Notes: generated from the letters alone by a model not told the origin. Positions 18,632 through 27,871 are shown, counted from the first letter of the stretch. The stretch is DNA of 64,000 nt from JADZFO01 sp964512635 (GCA_964512635.1 CAZEJB010000004.1:62001-126000); one strand, 5' to 3'. Made by a program: numbers and translations.

Positions 18632-19234
18632 ATGATCTTGAAACAAAAAAAACTCCCTGGACGCCCTGGCACAGACTTTGCCAGCCTGCGTGTCACAAGA
18701 GTGCGGCTTCTGATGTCCCTGGCGGCAGCAGTACTGCTGCTGGTCCTGCAAGCCTGTTCCTCATCCGGAGCGCCTACTGGCGAGGAAGAGGTACGCAGTT
18801 TGCTGGAGACGCAGCTAAGCATTGTGGCCGAAGGAATAGAACGCGAAGACGCAATACTGGCCAGCCAGCCCGTGGGTTCTTTATTCAGCATGGGCGCGAA
18901 TGTGGCATTGCGCTACGGCAGCACGACCTTTCCGCCCGCCGGGATTTCAGAAGTCCGGGGCCTGCGGCCTTTCCGCACTTTCTTCGCAGAGGCCTTCAAA
19001 CAGAATGCCAACATTACCCAGAGTTTTGAAGTCACTGACTTTGAAGTGAATGGCGACGTCGCGACTCTGACCGTTACCAGTACATTCAATGCCACGCGGG
19101 TCGATTCTGTGCCGCCGTCGAACACGACTGCCGAACTGGAGGACTACATGGTCTTTCAGCGGGAAGAAGGTACCTGGCGCCTGATCAACTGGGATCAGGT
19201 TCCAGCTGAGACACCCAAAGTTCCCCCGGTATAG
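18632..19234 (+). CDS. NTF2-like lipoprotein
   Basis: A 200-residue lipoprotein: a long basic n-region, then MSLAAAVLLLVLQAC with Cys after LQA. The mature part starts with a helix (EEVRSLLETQLSIVAEGIE) followed by curved beta strands ending in MVFQREEGTWRLINWDQ, the pattern of the NTF2/SnoaL-like fold. Such lipoproteins are found beside outer-membrane proteins but have no assigned function. It lies five bases after the barrel gene and is probably cotranscribed. ATG 18713 is a possible alternative start. Confidence 0.75.
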   Translation: MILKQKKLPGRPGTDFASLRVTRVRLLMSLAAAVLLLVLQACSSSGAPTGEEEVRSLLETQLSIVAEGIEREDAILASQPVGSLFSMGANVALRYGSTTFPPAGISEVRGLRPFRTFFAEAFKQNANITQSFEVTDFEVNGDVATLTVTSTFNATRVDSVPPSNTTAELEDYMVFQREEGTWRLINWDQVPAETPKVPPV

Positions 19235-19258
19235 ACAAGCGCCGGACCAGTCAGGAGT

Positions 19259-20302
19259 CTAGGATTCAAACAGACTGGGTGTTTCCTCGCCATTACTCAG
19301 ATCGCGGGGTGCGGGAAGGCCGAAGTATTCATACGCCCGGTAGGTCACCACTCTTCCGCGGGGTGTCTTCTGCAGCAGCCCAAGCTTCAGCAGATAGGGC
19401 TCATGAACTTCCGCCAGCACATCGCGCTCCTCATGGAAGACCGCGGCCAGGGTGTCGAGCCCCACAGGTCCGCCGCCGAAGCGGTCCATAATGGCTTTCA
19501 GGATCTCCCGGTCCATGCGATCCAGTCCCAGTGCGCTGATTCCGAGTGCCCCCAGCCCGCTGACGCAGGTATTCAGGTCGATGTTTTCGCTGCCATTGAC
19601 CTGGGCGAAGTCGCGCATGCGTCGAAGCAGTCTGAGCGCAATGCGCGGTGTACCCCGGCTATGTTCGGCGAGATGCTGGCGGGCCTCATCGTCTATGCTC
19701 ATGCCAAGAGCCGGGGCAGCGCGCAAGATGATGCGAGAGAGCTCTTCCGGAGTATAGAACTCCAGGTGGAAGAGCACGCCAAAACGGTCGCGCAGGGGTG
19801 CGCTGAGCAGGCCGGAGCGCGTTGTGGCTCCCAGCAGCGTAAAGGGCTCCAGGGGCAGGCTGATAGTCCGCGCTCCCGGCCCGGTGCCGGTCACGATATC
19901 GACCCGGAAGTCTTCCATCGCGCTGTAGAGAGTTTCTTCCACTCCACGGGGCAGCCGGTGGATCTCGTCGATGAACAGAGTCTGACCGGGAGCCAGTCCG
20001 CTGAGAATAGCCACCAGATCGCCGGGGCGCTCCAGCAGGGGCCCGGCGCTGACAGCCAGACTGGTATCCATTTCGGCTGAAATCAGATGGGCCAGCGTCG
20101 TCTTACCCAGACCTGGAGGACCGCTGAATAGAATGTGCTCCAGCGCTTCTCCGCGCATTCGGGCCGCCGCGATCATGATTCGCAGGTTGCTGACAAGTCC
20201 TTCCTGGCCGATAAAGTCGTCAAGACGCCGCGGGCGCAAAGAAACAAACTCGGCATCCTCGCGGTGGGCCTGGTATCGCAGAACCTGATCAGCGCTGTCC
20301 AA
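19259..20302 (-). CDS. ruvB: Holliday junction branch-migration ATPase RuvB
   Basis: A 347-residue AAA+ motor that drives branch migration with RuvA. Visible: RPRRLDDFIGQ, Walker A GPPGLGKTTL, Walker B LFIDEIHRL, sensor GATTRSG, the arginine-finger region APLRDRFG, and the winged-helix C-terminus GGPVGLDTLA and TPRGRVVTYRAYEYFGL. Start is TTG with GGGAG upstream, two bases after the def stop, so it is cotranscribed with def. ruvA and ruvC are not in the window. Confidence 0.97.
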   Translation of the reverse strand: MDSADQVLRYQAHREDAEFVSLRPRRLDDFIGQEGLVSNLRIMIAAARMRGEALEHILFSGPPGLGKTTLAHLISAEMDTSLAVSAGPLLERPGDLVAILSGLAPGQTLFIDEIHRLPRGVEETLYSAMEDFRVDIVTGTGPGARTISLPLEPFTLLGATTRSGLLSAPLRDRFGVLFHLEFYTPEELSRIILRAAPALGMSIDDEARQHLAEHSRGTPRIALRLLRRMRDFAQVNGSENIDLNTCVSGLGALGISALGLDRMDREILKAIMDRFGGGPVGLDTLAAVFHEERDVLAEVHEPYLLKLGLLQKTPRGRVVTYRAYEYFGLPAPRDLSNGEETPSLFES

Positions 20303-20304
20303 AA

Positions 20305-20982
20305 CTAGACTCCCGGTCCCGAGTCGGCCGACGGGCCTTGAGGGTCCGGCGCGTGATGGCTCGCCGGGGATTTGTCCGGCGGGGCGGATCCCGGAGCAGG
20401 CTCGGTTGGAGTGCCGGGGTGCAACTGGGCCTGCATTGAGCCAAGACGCTCCCGCCGCCGCCGCCGCCGCTCGGCAGCCGGGCTGAGCTCCCCGTCCTCC
20501 CCAACTTCCTCGGGCTCGTCTTCCTCGGGGATCATGCCGCCGATCGCACGTTCAAACAGCAGCACGCCGTTCAGATGATCAAACTCGTGCTGAAGAACCC
20601 TCGCCATGAAGCCATCGAAACGCTGCTCATGCTCGTGAAAGTCCAGATCATGAAACTTCAGCACAATGGCCAGGTGCCGTTCCACATTAGCCACCCAGCC
20701 CGGAATGCTCAGGCAGCCTTCGCGGGCGACATGCGTTTCATTAGAGACGGCGGTGATTTGTGGGTTGATGTAGCCGCGTACTTCCTCCGTCTCCGGGTTC
20801 ATAGCGACAAAAAAGCGAATGCCCTTACCCACTTGCGGGGCGGCCAGTCCAACACCGATGTCCTGCATCGTCTCGCGCATGTGCTCAAAGAGCTGACGAA
20901 TCTCGCCAAGCTCACGCTTTTCCACGCGGCGACAAGGCCGGGTGAGGATTTTGTTGGGTGCGATTACGATCGGCAAAGCCAT
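20305..20982 (-). CDS. def: Peptide deformylase with C-terminal extension
   Basis: Removes the formyl group from nascent proteins. All three metal motifs are intact: GVGLAAPQ, EGCLSIPG and QHEFDHLNG. The catalytic part ends near residue 160; a tail of about 60 residues, first acidic (EEDEPEEVGEDGE), then Arg-rich (RRRRRRE) and finally Pro-rich, is unusual for deformylases and could contact the ribosome. A consensus TATAAT lies 8 bases before the ATG, so the mRNA is probably leaderless. ruvB follows. Confidence 0.95.
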   Translation of the reverse strand: MALPIVIAPNKILTRPCRRVEKRELGEIRQLFEHMRETMQDIGVGLAAPQVGKGIRFFVAMNPETEEVRGYINPQITAVSNETHVAREGCLSIPGWVANVERHLAIVLKFHDLDFHEHEQRFDGFMARVLQHEFDHLNGVLLFERAIGGMIPEEDEPEEVGEDGELSPAAERRRRRRERLGSMQAQLHPGTPTEPAPGSAPPDKSPASHHAPDPQGPSADSGPGV

Positions 20983-20990
20983 ACAAGTGA

Positions 20991-20996
20991 ATTATA
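20991..20996 (-). promoter_or_regulatory. -10 box (TATAAT) of def, leaderless
   Basis: A perfect TATAAT stands 8 nt before ATG 20982. Confidence 0.65.
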
Positions 20997-21066
20997 ACCT
21001 AGCCATATGTAAAGTATCGTTGACTAAGTCTAATATTGAATATTGCCTGAAGGCACAAACACCCTC

Positions 21067-22404
21067 ATGCCGCTGAGGGGTTGGCGCTGGTATGCCTGGC
21101 TGATGGCTGGACGCCATGGTGGTCGCGAGGCCGCCCGCAGATTCCATGAACTGGAGCGCAGCCAGTGGCTGGACGCGCAGGAACTCAGGCGGTGCTGTGA
21201 AGATAAGCTGCGCGATCAGCTGGTCTTTGCGGCCGCGCATGTACCGCATTATGGCCATCTGGGCCCCGAACCGAACCTGCATGCCTTTCCTGTGCTGACC
21301 CGGACCACGCTGCAAAGGAACCTCCGAAGCCTCACGTCTCCTCTGGCGACAGCCCGGCGCTCCTGGCGGCTGAACTCCAGCGGATCCAGCGGTGTTGTGG
21401 TCAGTGTATTGCGGGACCGACAAACTCAAAGCTGGGCGACAGCCTGTGCCTGGCGCGGCGACTGCTGGGGAGCAGATCTCCAGCCAGAGATGCGACAAGT
21501 CAGCCTGCTGAGCAATATCGGGAACATTGTAGGAAGCCGACGCGCACTCAGCCCGGCGGGAGCCTGGCTCCACAACCGCTTCGTACTTGACGGCATGCAT
21601 CTGAGTGTCGATCGAACTCGTATACTGCTGAAACAGATCAGTGAGCTTCAGCCTGAGGTGCTATCCGGGTATCCCAGCGTCCTGTTGGTTCTGGCTCGGA
21701 TTGGCCAGCTTTGTGGATTCTCCGCTCCGAAGCTCAAAAAAGTCCTTCCAACGGCCGAGACCTGCAGCCGCGAGGAGGCTCAGGAATTGGAGCTGTTTTT
21801 TGGCGCACCGGTCCTGCAGCGCTACGGCTCTCATGAATTCAGCGCCATGGCCCATCAGTGCGAACACGGTTCATGGCACTGGCATAGCGAGGTACTTAAG
21901 GTTGAGGTCCGTGCGCCGGACGGTTCAATCCGGTCAGAAGGCAGAGGCAGCCTGCTTTGCACTTCTCTGGCAAACCAGTCCTTCCCGCTGGTGCGCTATG
22001 AGATCGGTGATGAGGTCGATCTAACTCCTGTCGCCTGTCCCTGCGGTCGAGGACTGCCTACGTTTTCTACAATTGAGGGACGAACCAAGGACTATGTCTA
22101 TTGCCCTGATGGCAGCTGGATCAGCGCACATGCCTTTCTTGCAGTCCTAAGACGTCTGCCGCTGCTGCAATTCCAGCTGATCCAGGAACAGCCGGATATG
22201 TTGCACCTGCTGCTAGTAGCAGAAGGGGTAGTTCCGCAGCCACAACTTGATTGGATCGCAGCAACTTTCTCAGAGATTCATGATGGCAGATTAGGACTCA
22301 GGATCCTGCAGGTCGAAGAACTGGAACGAAGTCCTGGGGGCAAGCTGCTGCGCATGATCAGCCGAATACCTGAGAATCTGCTTTCCGGAGGAACACCGCA
22401 GTAG
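21067..22404 (+). CDS. PaaK/CapK-like adenylate-forming ligase, paralogue 1 of 6
   Basis: A 445-residue member of the phenylacetate-CoA-ligase-like (PaaK/CapK/F390 synthetase) family, which activate a carboxylate with ATP. Motifs: ATP loop SSGSSGVVVS (about 104-113), YGSHEF (A5-like), MAHQCEHGSWHWHSE, RYEIGDEVDL, CPCGRGLPTF, IEGRTKDYV, and a final SPGGKLL whose Lys matches the A10 catalytic Lys. The start is uncertain: ATG 21067 aligns best with the other copies, but TTG 21043 lies 6 bases after TAATAT and would fit the local leaderless rule. It is divergent from def. Substrate unknown. Confidence 0.85.
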   Translation: MPLRGWRWYAWLMAGRHGGREAARRFHELERSQWLDAQELRRCCEDKLRDQLVFAAAHVPHYGHLGPEPNLHAFPVLTRTTLQRNLRSLTSPLATARRSWRLNSSGSSGVVVSVLRDRQTQSWATACAWRGDCWGADLQPEMRQVSLLSNIGNIVGSRRALSPAGAWLHNRFVLDGMHLSVDRTRILLKQISELQPEVLSGYPSVLLVLARIGQLCGFSAPKLKKVLPTAETCSREEAQELELFFGAPVLQRYGSHEFSAMAHQCEHGSWHWHSEVLKVEVRAPDGSIRSEGRGSLLCTSLANQSFPLVRYEIGDEVDLTPVACPCGRGLPTFSTIEGRTKDYVYCPDGSWISAHAFLAVLRRLPLLQFQLIQEQPDMLHLLLVAEGVVPQPQLDWIAATFSEIHDGRLGLRILQVEELERSPGGKLLRMISRIPENLLSGGTPQ

Positions 22405-22457
22405 CAGCCTTCGAACCAGCGGGCCGCCCTTCGCAATTGATGTCTTGCAGCTTAGGC

Positions 22458-22463
22458 GATAAT
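22458..22463 (+). promoter_or_regulatory. -10 box (GATAAT) of ligase paralogue 2
   Basis: GATAAT stands 13 nt before ATG 22477, giving a leader of only a few bases. Confidence 0.45.
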
Positions 22464-22476
22464 GGGGCGGGGCAAA

Positions 22477-23805
22477 ATGGGATTTCGCACCCTCATTTGG
22501 AAATGGAAAGCCGGCCTGGACGGCAACCCGGTCTTTTCACGCTATGACAGCCTGATGCAAAGCCAGTGGTTTGTGCCATCAGCATTGCGTGAAATGACCG
22601 AAGATGCACTGCACAAGGTTCTGGCACATGCCGCAAAGACAGTGCCGTATTACAAACGGCGCGGCGCCGAGCCCGCATCTATTGACTCCTTCGGCGTGCT
22701 CAGCCGTGACCAGTTGATCAATGGCTATGCAAATCTGCAATCAAACCAGCCGGGACCCATGCCGCATTGGCCAACCAGCTCCAGCGGTTCCTCCGGCCAG
22801 CCGGTTACAGTTGTACTAGATAAGGAATGCAACAGCTGGAGGACAGCCAGCGCCTGGCGCGGCGATACTTTCGGCACCGGATTGAGCCCCGATGCAAGGC
22901 AGCTTGCCATCTGGGGTAACCCGATGGAAGTTAAGCTCACACGACGCCTCTTCCAGCGCTTGCTGAACTACTATCACAATCGATTCATCGTTGATGGCTT
23001 CACTATCACCCCTGAATCGGTCCGTGAGATTCATCAGCGCATGCACCAGTTGCGACCAAAAATCCTGTACGGCTATCCCGCGTCGCTGCATGGCTTTGTG
23101 TTGAGCGCTCGCGAGCAGAACCTTGAACCAATTCCTGTCTGGCGCTTGATGACTACCGGTGAGCAGCTCAATGAGACGCAAAAGGAAGCCATCGGCAATT
23201 ACTTCGGAGTTAAGGTCTGCGAGCGCTACGGCAGCCGCGAGTTTGGCTCTATGGCACACCAGTGCGAATATGGCACCTGGCACATCCACCAGGAGCACCT
23301 GCACTTTGAGGTGCGTTTACCCGATGGGCGGATCAGCGACAGCGGCACCGGAGACCTGCTGGTTACCAGTCTGCACAATTACACCATGCCGCTGATCCGT
23401 TACGACATCGGCGATATGGCTGACCTGACACCCGCCGAATGCCAATGCGGTCGAGGCCTGCGCACATTCACCAGTCTGCTTGGACGGCCCAGCGAGTTTA
23501 TCTATACGCCCAGCGGCGTCTGGATCAATGCCAACCACTATCACGTGCTGCTGCGCGATGAGCCGGTGCGGCAGTTCCGATTCATCCAGGACACTCCCGG
23601 CGAGCTGCGTATGCTGATCGTCCCGCGGGACGAGATGACGATGGAACGGCTTGAACTGCTGCGTCGTCAAGGCGAAGTGATCGCAAAAAATGAACTCAAG
23701 CTGCATCTGGAAGTCGTTGACCAGATTGATCCGCTGCCGAACGGTAAAAGCCCCGGTGTGCTGAATCTGCTGCCAAGGCCGGCTCTGCCGGGACTTCTGA
23801 GCTAA
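22477..23805 (+). CDS. PaaK/CapK-like adenylate-forming ligase, paralogue 2 of 6
   Basis: 442 residues. ATP loop SSGSSGQPVTV, YGSREFGSMAHQCEYGTWH, RYDIGDMADLTP, CQCGRGLRTF, terminal PNGKSPGVLN with the A10 Lys. The N-terminus (FRTLIWKWKAG) has lost the DWRWLAWQ signature of the minus-strand copies, but from ATG 22477 the distance to the QSQW motif (31 residues) equals that of paralogue 3, which favours this ATG over the one at 22462. The stop codon overlaps that of the convergent paralogue 3 by four bases. Confidence 0.87.
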   Translation: MGFRTLIWKWKAGLDGNPVFSRYDSLMQSQWFVPSALREMTEDALHKVLAHAAKTVPYYKRRGAEPASIDSFGVLSRDQLINGYANLQSNQPGPMPHWPTSSSGSSGQPVTVVLDKECNSWRTASAWRGDTFGTGLSPDARQLAIWGNPMEVKLTRRLFQRLLNYYHNRFIVDGFTITPESVREIHQRMHQLRPKILYGYPASLHGFVLSAREQNLEPIPVWRLMTTGEQLNETQKEAIGNYFGVKVCERYGSREFGSMAHQCEYGTWHIHQEHLHFEVRLPDGRISDSGTGDLLVTSLHNYTMPLIRYDIGDMADLTPAECQCGRGLRTFTSLLGRPSEFIYTPSGVWINANHYHVLLRDEPVRQFRFIQDTPGELRMLIVPRDEMTMERLELLRRQGEVIAKNELKLHLEVVDQIDPLPNGKSPGVLNLLPRPALPGLLS

Positions 23806-25115
23806 CGCCTGCTGACCAGGTTAATCACGTGTGGATTCTTGCCGCTGGGAAGGGGTTCAATGCTCTCTACCAGTCGAAGGTCCACCCTAATCTGCTCTCC
23901 ATGCAGGCTGGCAAAATCGGCCAGCAGGTTGCGACGCATGTCTGAGGTCAGCTCTTGCAGGCCCTGCAGTTGCAGCTCGAGGTGATCCGGGGCATCCTGG
24001 ATGATCCTGAACCTCTCCAGCTTGAGCTGACGCAGGAAGTTCGTATAGGCCAGTGAGCTGATCAGCCGGCCGTCCGGGATGCTGATGTGTTCCGCGACCC
24101 GGCCTTCAATGCTGCTGAAAGTCGGCAGTCCGCGTCCGCAGTTGCAAGGCACTGGCGTCAGGTCGACGATATCGCCGATGTCGTAGCGCAGCAGGGGCAT
24201 TGCGCGGTTACTCAGGGTGGTGCACAACAGGTGGCCCTTCCCGGAGCCATTGATGGCACCGTCGGACGACTGGACCTCAACCACAAAATTCTCACTATGC
24301 CAGTGCCAGGTACCCAGCTCGCACTGGTGAGCCATAGTGCCGATCTCACGGCTGCCGTAGCGCCCAAGTACAGGGCAGCCAAAGAAGTCCTGGAGCTGCA
24401 CCTGCGTTTGTGGGCTGCAATGCTCAGCGGTGGGAATCACTTTCTCCACAATTGGCGCAGCCAGACCGAGTCTCTCGCTGATACTGGCAAAGGCACTCAG
24501 CGCTGAGACATAGCCGTAAATCAAAGCGGGCTTAAGCTGCCTGATACGAGCGTGGACGTGACGTACGCTTTCCTCATCCATTACAAAACAGTTGAGCAGG
24601 TAGCGGTTACGGTAAAAGGCGGACAGGGCCTCCAGCCATGGTGGACGCGGCGCGAGATCCCGTGAGTTCCCCCACAGGGCCACTTGCCGCGCACTGGACT
24701 GCAGGTTTGTACCCCAGGGGTCGGCGCGCAGAGCGGCTGCATGCCGCCATGCTGCGCTTTCCATGTCATAGACCACTGTCACGGGCTCGCCGGTGCTGCC
24801 AGAAGAACTGGCGCGGTGCAGATGAGTGTGGCTGGCCGCGGCCGGCTGCAGGCTGCTGCCCAGCCGGCCGAGTTCCTGTCGTCCCAGCACCGGCAAGTCT
24901 GCCAGGCTTAGCTGGCTTTGGCGGTCGGCAAGGCTGTTGTAAAAGGGGACTTCGCGTGCCGCGAACTCAAGGATCTGTGACAATCGCTCGCGCTGATACT
25001 GCTGCAGCAGGGGGCTTTCCCACCATTGCGATTCAACCAGACGGTCGTAACATGCCGCAGCAAGCCGCCCGGCCTCACCACCGAACACCTGCCACGCCAG
25101 CCACCGCCAGTCCAT
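23802..25115 (-). CDS. PaaK/CapK-like adenylate-forming ligase, paralogue 3 of 6
   Basis: 437 residues. MDWRWLAWQ at the start, VESQWW, ATP loop SSGSTGEPVTV, YGSREIGTMAHQCELGTWHWHSE, RYDIGDIVDLTPVPCNCGRG, PSGKNPHVIN with the A10 Lys. All catalytic motifs are intact. The gene has its own -10 box TATATT 8 bases before the ATG although the next paralogue lies only 47 bases upstream in the same direction, so the minus-strand copies may be expressed separately. Confidence 0.88.
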   Translation of the reverse strand: MDWRWLAWQVFGGEAGRLAAACYDRLVESQWWESPLLQQYQRERLSQILEFAAREVPFYNSLADRQSQLSLADLPVLGRQELGRLGSSLQPAAASHTHLHRASSSGSTGEPVTVVYDMESAAWRHAAALRADPWGTNLQSSARQVALWGNSRDLAPRPPWLEALSAFYRNRYLLNCFVMDEESVRHVHARIRQLKPALIYGYVSALSAFASISERLGLAAPIVEKVIPTAEHCSPQTQVQLQDFFGCPVLGRYGSREIGTMAHQCELGTWHWHSENFVVEVQSSDGAINGSGKGHLLCTTLSNRAMPLLRYDIGDIVDLTPVPCNCGRGLPTFSSIEGRVAEHISIPDGRLISSLAYTNFLRQLKLERFRIIQDAPDHLELQLQGLQELTSDMRRNLLADFASLHGEQIRVDLRLVESIEPLPSGKNPHVINLVSRR

Positions 25116-25123
25116 ACCAGTTC

Positions 25124-25129
25124 AATATA
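25124..25129 (-). promoter_or_regulatory. -10 box (TATATT) of ligase paralogue 3, leaderless
   Basis: TATATT stands 8 nt before ATG 25115. Confidence 0.5.
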
Positions 25130-25162
25130 GCCGTAACGGAAGGCCGCGGCAAACCATGACTA

Positions 25163-26482
25163 TCAACCAGCATTGACCAGGCGACTGTGCAGACGGTTTA
25201 CTACATAGGGGCTTTTGCCGCTGGGCAGGACAGGAATAGTCTCTACCTGCTGCATCTCGAAGCTGAAGTCTGCGCCCAGAACCTGTCTGAAGTGCTCGCG
25301 GATCGGTTCCAGCTCCGAGGCCAGCAGCTCACGCTCCGATTGCATCAGGAAGGTCATCCGGCCTTCGTCCTCGATGATGAACCGATACTTCACCAGGGGC
25401 AGATGCTGAAAGAAGCTGTTGAATGTGCACAGGTTGATCCAGCGTCCGTCGGAACACTTGATCAAGTCTGAGACCCTCCCTTCCATGCTGCAAAAAGTCT
25501 GCAGGCCGCGGCCGCATGAGCAGTCCACGGGCGTCAGATCCACGATGTCGCCGATTTCATATCGAATCAGCGGCATCGCCCGGCTGATCAGGCTTGTACA
25601 AAGCAGTCGCCCGCGGCCCTCAGTAGAGATGCTCCCATCTTCGCGCTGGACCTCCAGAAGAATCAGTTCACTGCTCAGGTGCCAGGTTTTGTGTTCGCAG
25701 CGACTGGCGATCAGTCCCATTTCATTAGATGCATAGCGGTCTGCAACAGAGCAACCAAAGAACTCCTCCATCCGGGAGCTGTCTTCGAGGCTGCATTGTT
25801 CGCCGCAAGGCACGACCTTTTCAAAACGCCAGGGCGAAATCCCGGCCCGGCGTCCAAAGTGCATGAATGCCTGTATAGCTGTGGTTGGTCCATAGAGCAA
25901 CCGCGATCTGGTCCAGGCAAAATGCTTGTTGAGCTCAGTGGCTCGTGCCTCGTTCATTTCGAAGCAGTTAAAGATGTAGCGATTGAAGAGGCGGTCAAAG
26001 AGCTTTGCCTTGATGCCCCTGACTTTTCCTGAATCGCGCGCGCTGGCCCAAAGCCCTGCCTGTGGATCTGTTGGACGCAGGCTGGTCCCCCACAGGTCGC
26101 CGCGCAGGAGAGCGGCCCGTCGCAAGGCCTGCGCTGCAGCATCGACATAGACCGTGACCGGTTCGCCAGTGGAGCCCCCGGTGTTCCAGCGCGTGATTCG
26201 CCCTTCGTTCTGGTGCGGCGCCAGCAGCTCTTCAGCATGCCTGCGCAGCATTGCGCGTGTGATGACGGGGAAAGCTTCGAGTTTTGGGCTCAGATAGAGA
26301 TTTCTGTAGTACGGAACAGCGCTCACCGCAAAATGCAATGTCTCTTCCAGGCGCTGTGCCCGTAGTTGTTCCAGTTGGCCCGGTGTCAACCACTGGCTTT
26401 GCAGCAACTGGTCGTAAGCGAGCGCGGTCGACCGCCAGATTTCGGGGTCATATATCTGCCAGGCCAGCCAGCGCCAGTCCAC
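25163..26482 (-). CDS. PaaK/CapK-like adenylate-forming ligase, paralogue 4 of 6
   Basis: 439 residues, beginning VDWRWLAWQIYDPE. The ATP loop is NTGGSTGEPVTV, the A5-like motif is YASNEMG (Gly to Ala), and the Cys/His stretch is IASRCEHKTWHLSSE, where only the WH His is kept. RYEIGDIVDLTPVDCSCGRG and PSGKSPYVVN are conserved. GTG is chosen because TATGAT stands 6 bases before it and the product then starts like its paralogues; an in-frame ATG 18 bases upstream overlaps the -10 box. These substitutions suggest a different substrate from copies 1-3. Confidence 0.86.
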   Translation of the reverse strand: MDWRWLAWQIYDPEIWRSTALAYDQLLQSQWLTPGQLEQLRAQRLEETLHFAVSAVPYYRNLYLSPKLEAFPVITRAMLRRHAEELLAPHQNEGRITRWNTGGSTGEPVTVYVDAAAQALRRAALLRGDLWGTSLRPTDPQAGLWASARDSGKVRGIKAKLFDRLFNRYIFNCFEMNEARATELNKHFAWTRSRLLYGPTTAIQAFMHFGRRAGISPWRFEKVVPCGEQCSLEDSSRMEEFFGCSVADRYASNEMGLIASRCEHKTWHLSSELILLEVQREDGSISTEGRGRLLCTSLISRAMPLIRYEIGDIVDLTPVDCSCGRGLQTFCSMEGRVSDLIKCSDGRWINLCTFNSFFQHLPLVKYRFIIEDEGRMTFLMQSERELLASELEPIREHFRQVLGADFSFEMQQVETIPVLPSGKSPYVVNRLHSRLVNAG

Positions 26483-26488
26483 AGCTGA

Positions 26489-26494
26489 ATCATA
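26489..26494 (-). promoter_or_regulatory. -10 box (TATGAT) of ligase paralogue 4, leaderless
   Basis: TATGAT stands 6 nt before GTG 26482. Confidence 0.55.
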
Positions 26495-26512
26495 GCGCAA
26501 CTGTGATAGGGA

Positions 26513-27835
26513 CTATTGGACGCTGCTGTTGTCGCGCTTCAGGAGATTCACGATGTGCGGGCTCTTGCCGCTGACCAATGGAGGGATTTCTTCGAGCTGC
26601 TCAAAGTCGACCCGGATCTGCCCTTGGAACAGTCGCTCAAAGCTCTCCAGTAGCTGGGCCCTGATCGAGCCATCAATCTGCCCTTGATACTCGAACTGCA
26701 GTGTGATGTGGTCAATGCTGTCCTGCACGATTCTGAACTTGCTGAACGGAGCAAGACGCAGGAAGCGTGTGAAGGCCATGCTGGAAATCCAGCGGCCGTC
26801 GGGACAGTAGACATGCTCGGCTACACGGCCTTCAATACTGCGGAATGTGGGCAGGCCGCGGCCGCAGGGGCAGTCGACGCCGTCGAGGTCCAGCAGGTCG
26901 CGGATGTCATAACGTATCGTCGGCATCAGACGATTGCTGAGGCTGGTACAAAGCAGGCTTCCCTGGCCGCTCTCGCTGATGCTGCCGTCAGGATGCTGAA
27001 CCTCCAGGTAGAGGTGCTCGCAGTTCACATGCCAGTTGCCGTATTCACACTGGTGTCCCATCGGGCCCATCTCGCGTGACGCGTAACGTTCCAGTACTGC
27101 CGAGCCCTTGAAGAAATCCTGGATGTCGGCGCGGGCCTCTGGCGTGCACTGCTCGGCCGTTGGCATGACTTTTTCGATGTAAGGCGGGCGGAGGCCAAGT
27201 TCCCGGGCAAAGCGGATGTAGCCGACAAGCGAAGAAACATAGCCATAGAGAAACCGCGGTCGCCGGCGCAGAAGTTCGCGATGGATTCGCTGCGCCTGCT
27301 GTTGATCGATGATCCAGCAATGGATGATCCAGCGGTTGTAAAGCCAGTCGTAAGCCCGGCTGCGAAGACTGGCACTCTGGCGTGAATCTCGCGGGTTGCC
27401 CCAGAGGCTCACGGTCGGGTCGGTCGGCCCGAAGCCTGCACCCCAGCTGTCGCTTCGATACAACGCGGCCCTTCGCCAGGCGAAGGTCTGTTCATCAAAA
27501 TGGATGGTCGCCGGCTCACCTGTGCTTCCGCTGCTGGTGCCTTCGTAGCGCTTGCCAAGCGGCGGCGTATCAGAGTGCAGTCTGCGGGCCTCACGGGTAA
27601 TCAGCTGTCGCGACAGGACCGGGAATTCTCGGATGTCGGCGGAAAGCCCCAGCTCACGGTAATAAGGCACAGTGTTAGCTGCGTGCTCAACAACGCCCCG
27701 CAATTGTTCGCGCTGATAGCGCTGCAGCTCCTCTGTGGGCCACCACTGGCTCTGCAAACACCAGTCGTAGCGCTGCGCAATGTGGCGGGCCACATCGCCG
27801 CCGTAGATTTGCCAGGCTGTCCAGCGCCAGTCCAG
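26513..27835 (-). CDS. PaaK/CapK-like adenylate-forming ligase, paralogue 5 of 6 (CTG start)
   Basis: 440 residues if translation starts at CTG 27835, giving LDWRWTAWQIYGGD, which matches the N-terminus of paralogues 3, 4 and 6. No ATG, GTG or TTG exists at this place; the first standard start is the GTG at 27793, which would remove the conserved 14 residues. TATCAT stands 7 bases before the CTG. Motifs: SSGSTGEPATI, YASREMGPMGHQCEYGNWH, RYDIRDLLDL (Gly-Asp of the other copies is Arg-Asp), CPCGRGLPTF, SGKSPHIVN with the A10 Lys. Confidence 0.84.
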   Translation of the reverse strand: MDWRWTAWQIYGGDVARHIAQRYDWCLQSQWWPTEELQRYQREQLRGVVEHAANTVPYYRELGLSADIREFPVLSRQLITREARRLHSDTPPLGKRYEGTSSGSTGEPATIHFDEQTFAWRRAALYRSDSWGAGFGPTDPTVSLWGNPRDSRQSASLRSRAYDWLYNRWIIHCWIIDQQQAQRIHRELLRRRPRFLYGYVSSLVGYIRFARELGLRPPYIEKVMPTAEQCTPEARADIQDFFKGSAVLERYASREMGPMGHQCEYGNWHVNCEHLYLEVQHPDGSISESGQGSLLCTSLSNRLMPTIRYDIRDLLDLDGVDCPCGRGLPTFRSIEGRVAEHVYCPDGRWISSMAFTRFLRLAPFSKFRIVQDSIDHITLQFEYQGQIDGSIRAQLLESFERLFQGQIRVDFEQLEEIPPLVSGKSPHIVNLLKRDNSSVQ

Positions 27836-27842
27836 ACTGCGA

Positions 27843-27848
27843 ATGATA
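27843..27848 (-). promoter_or_regulatory. -10 box (TATCAT) of ligase paralogue 5
   Basis: TATCAT stands 7 nt before the presumed CTG start at 27835. Confidence 0.5.
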
Positions 27849-27871
27849 GCGCAGTGCAGGCGACAGACTGC

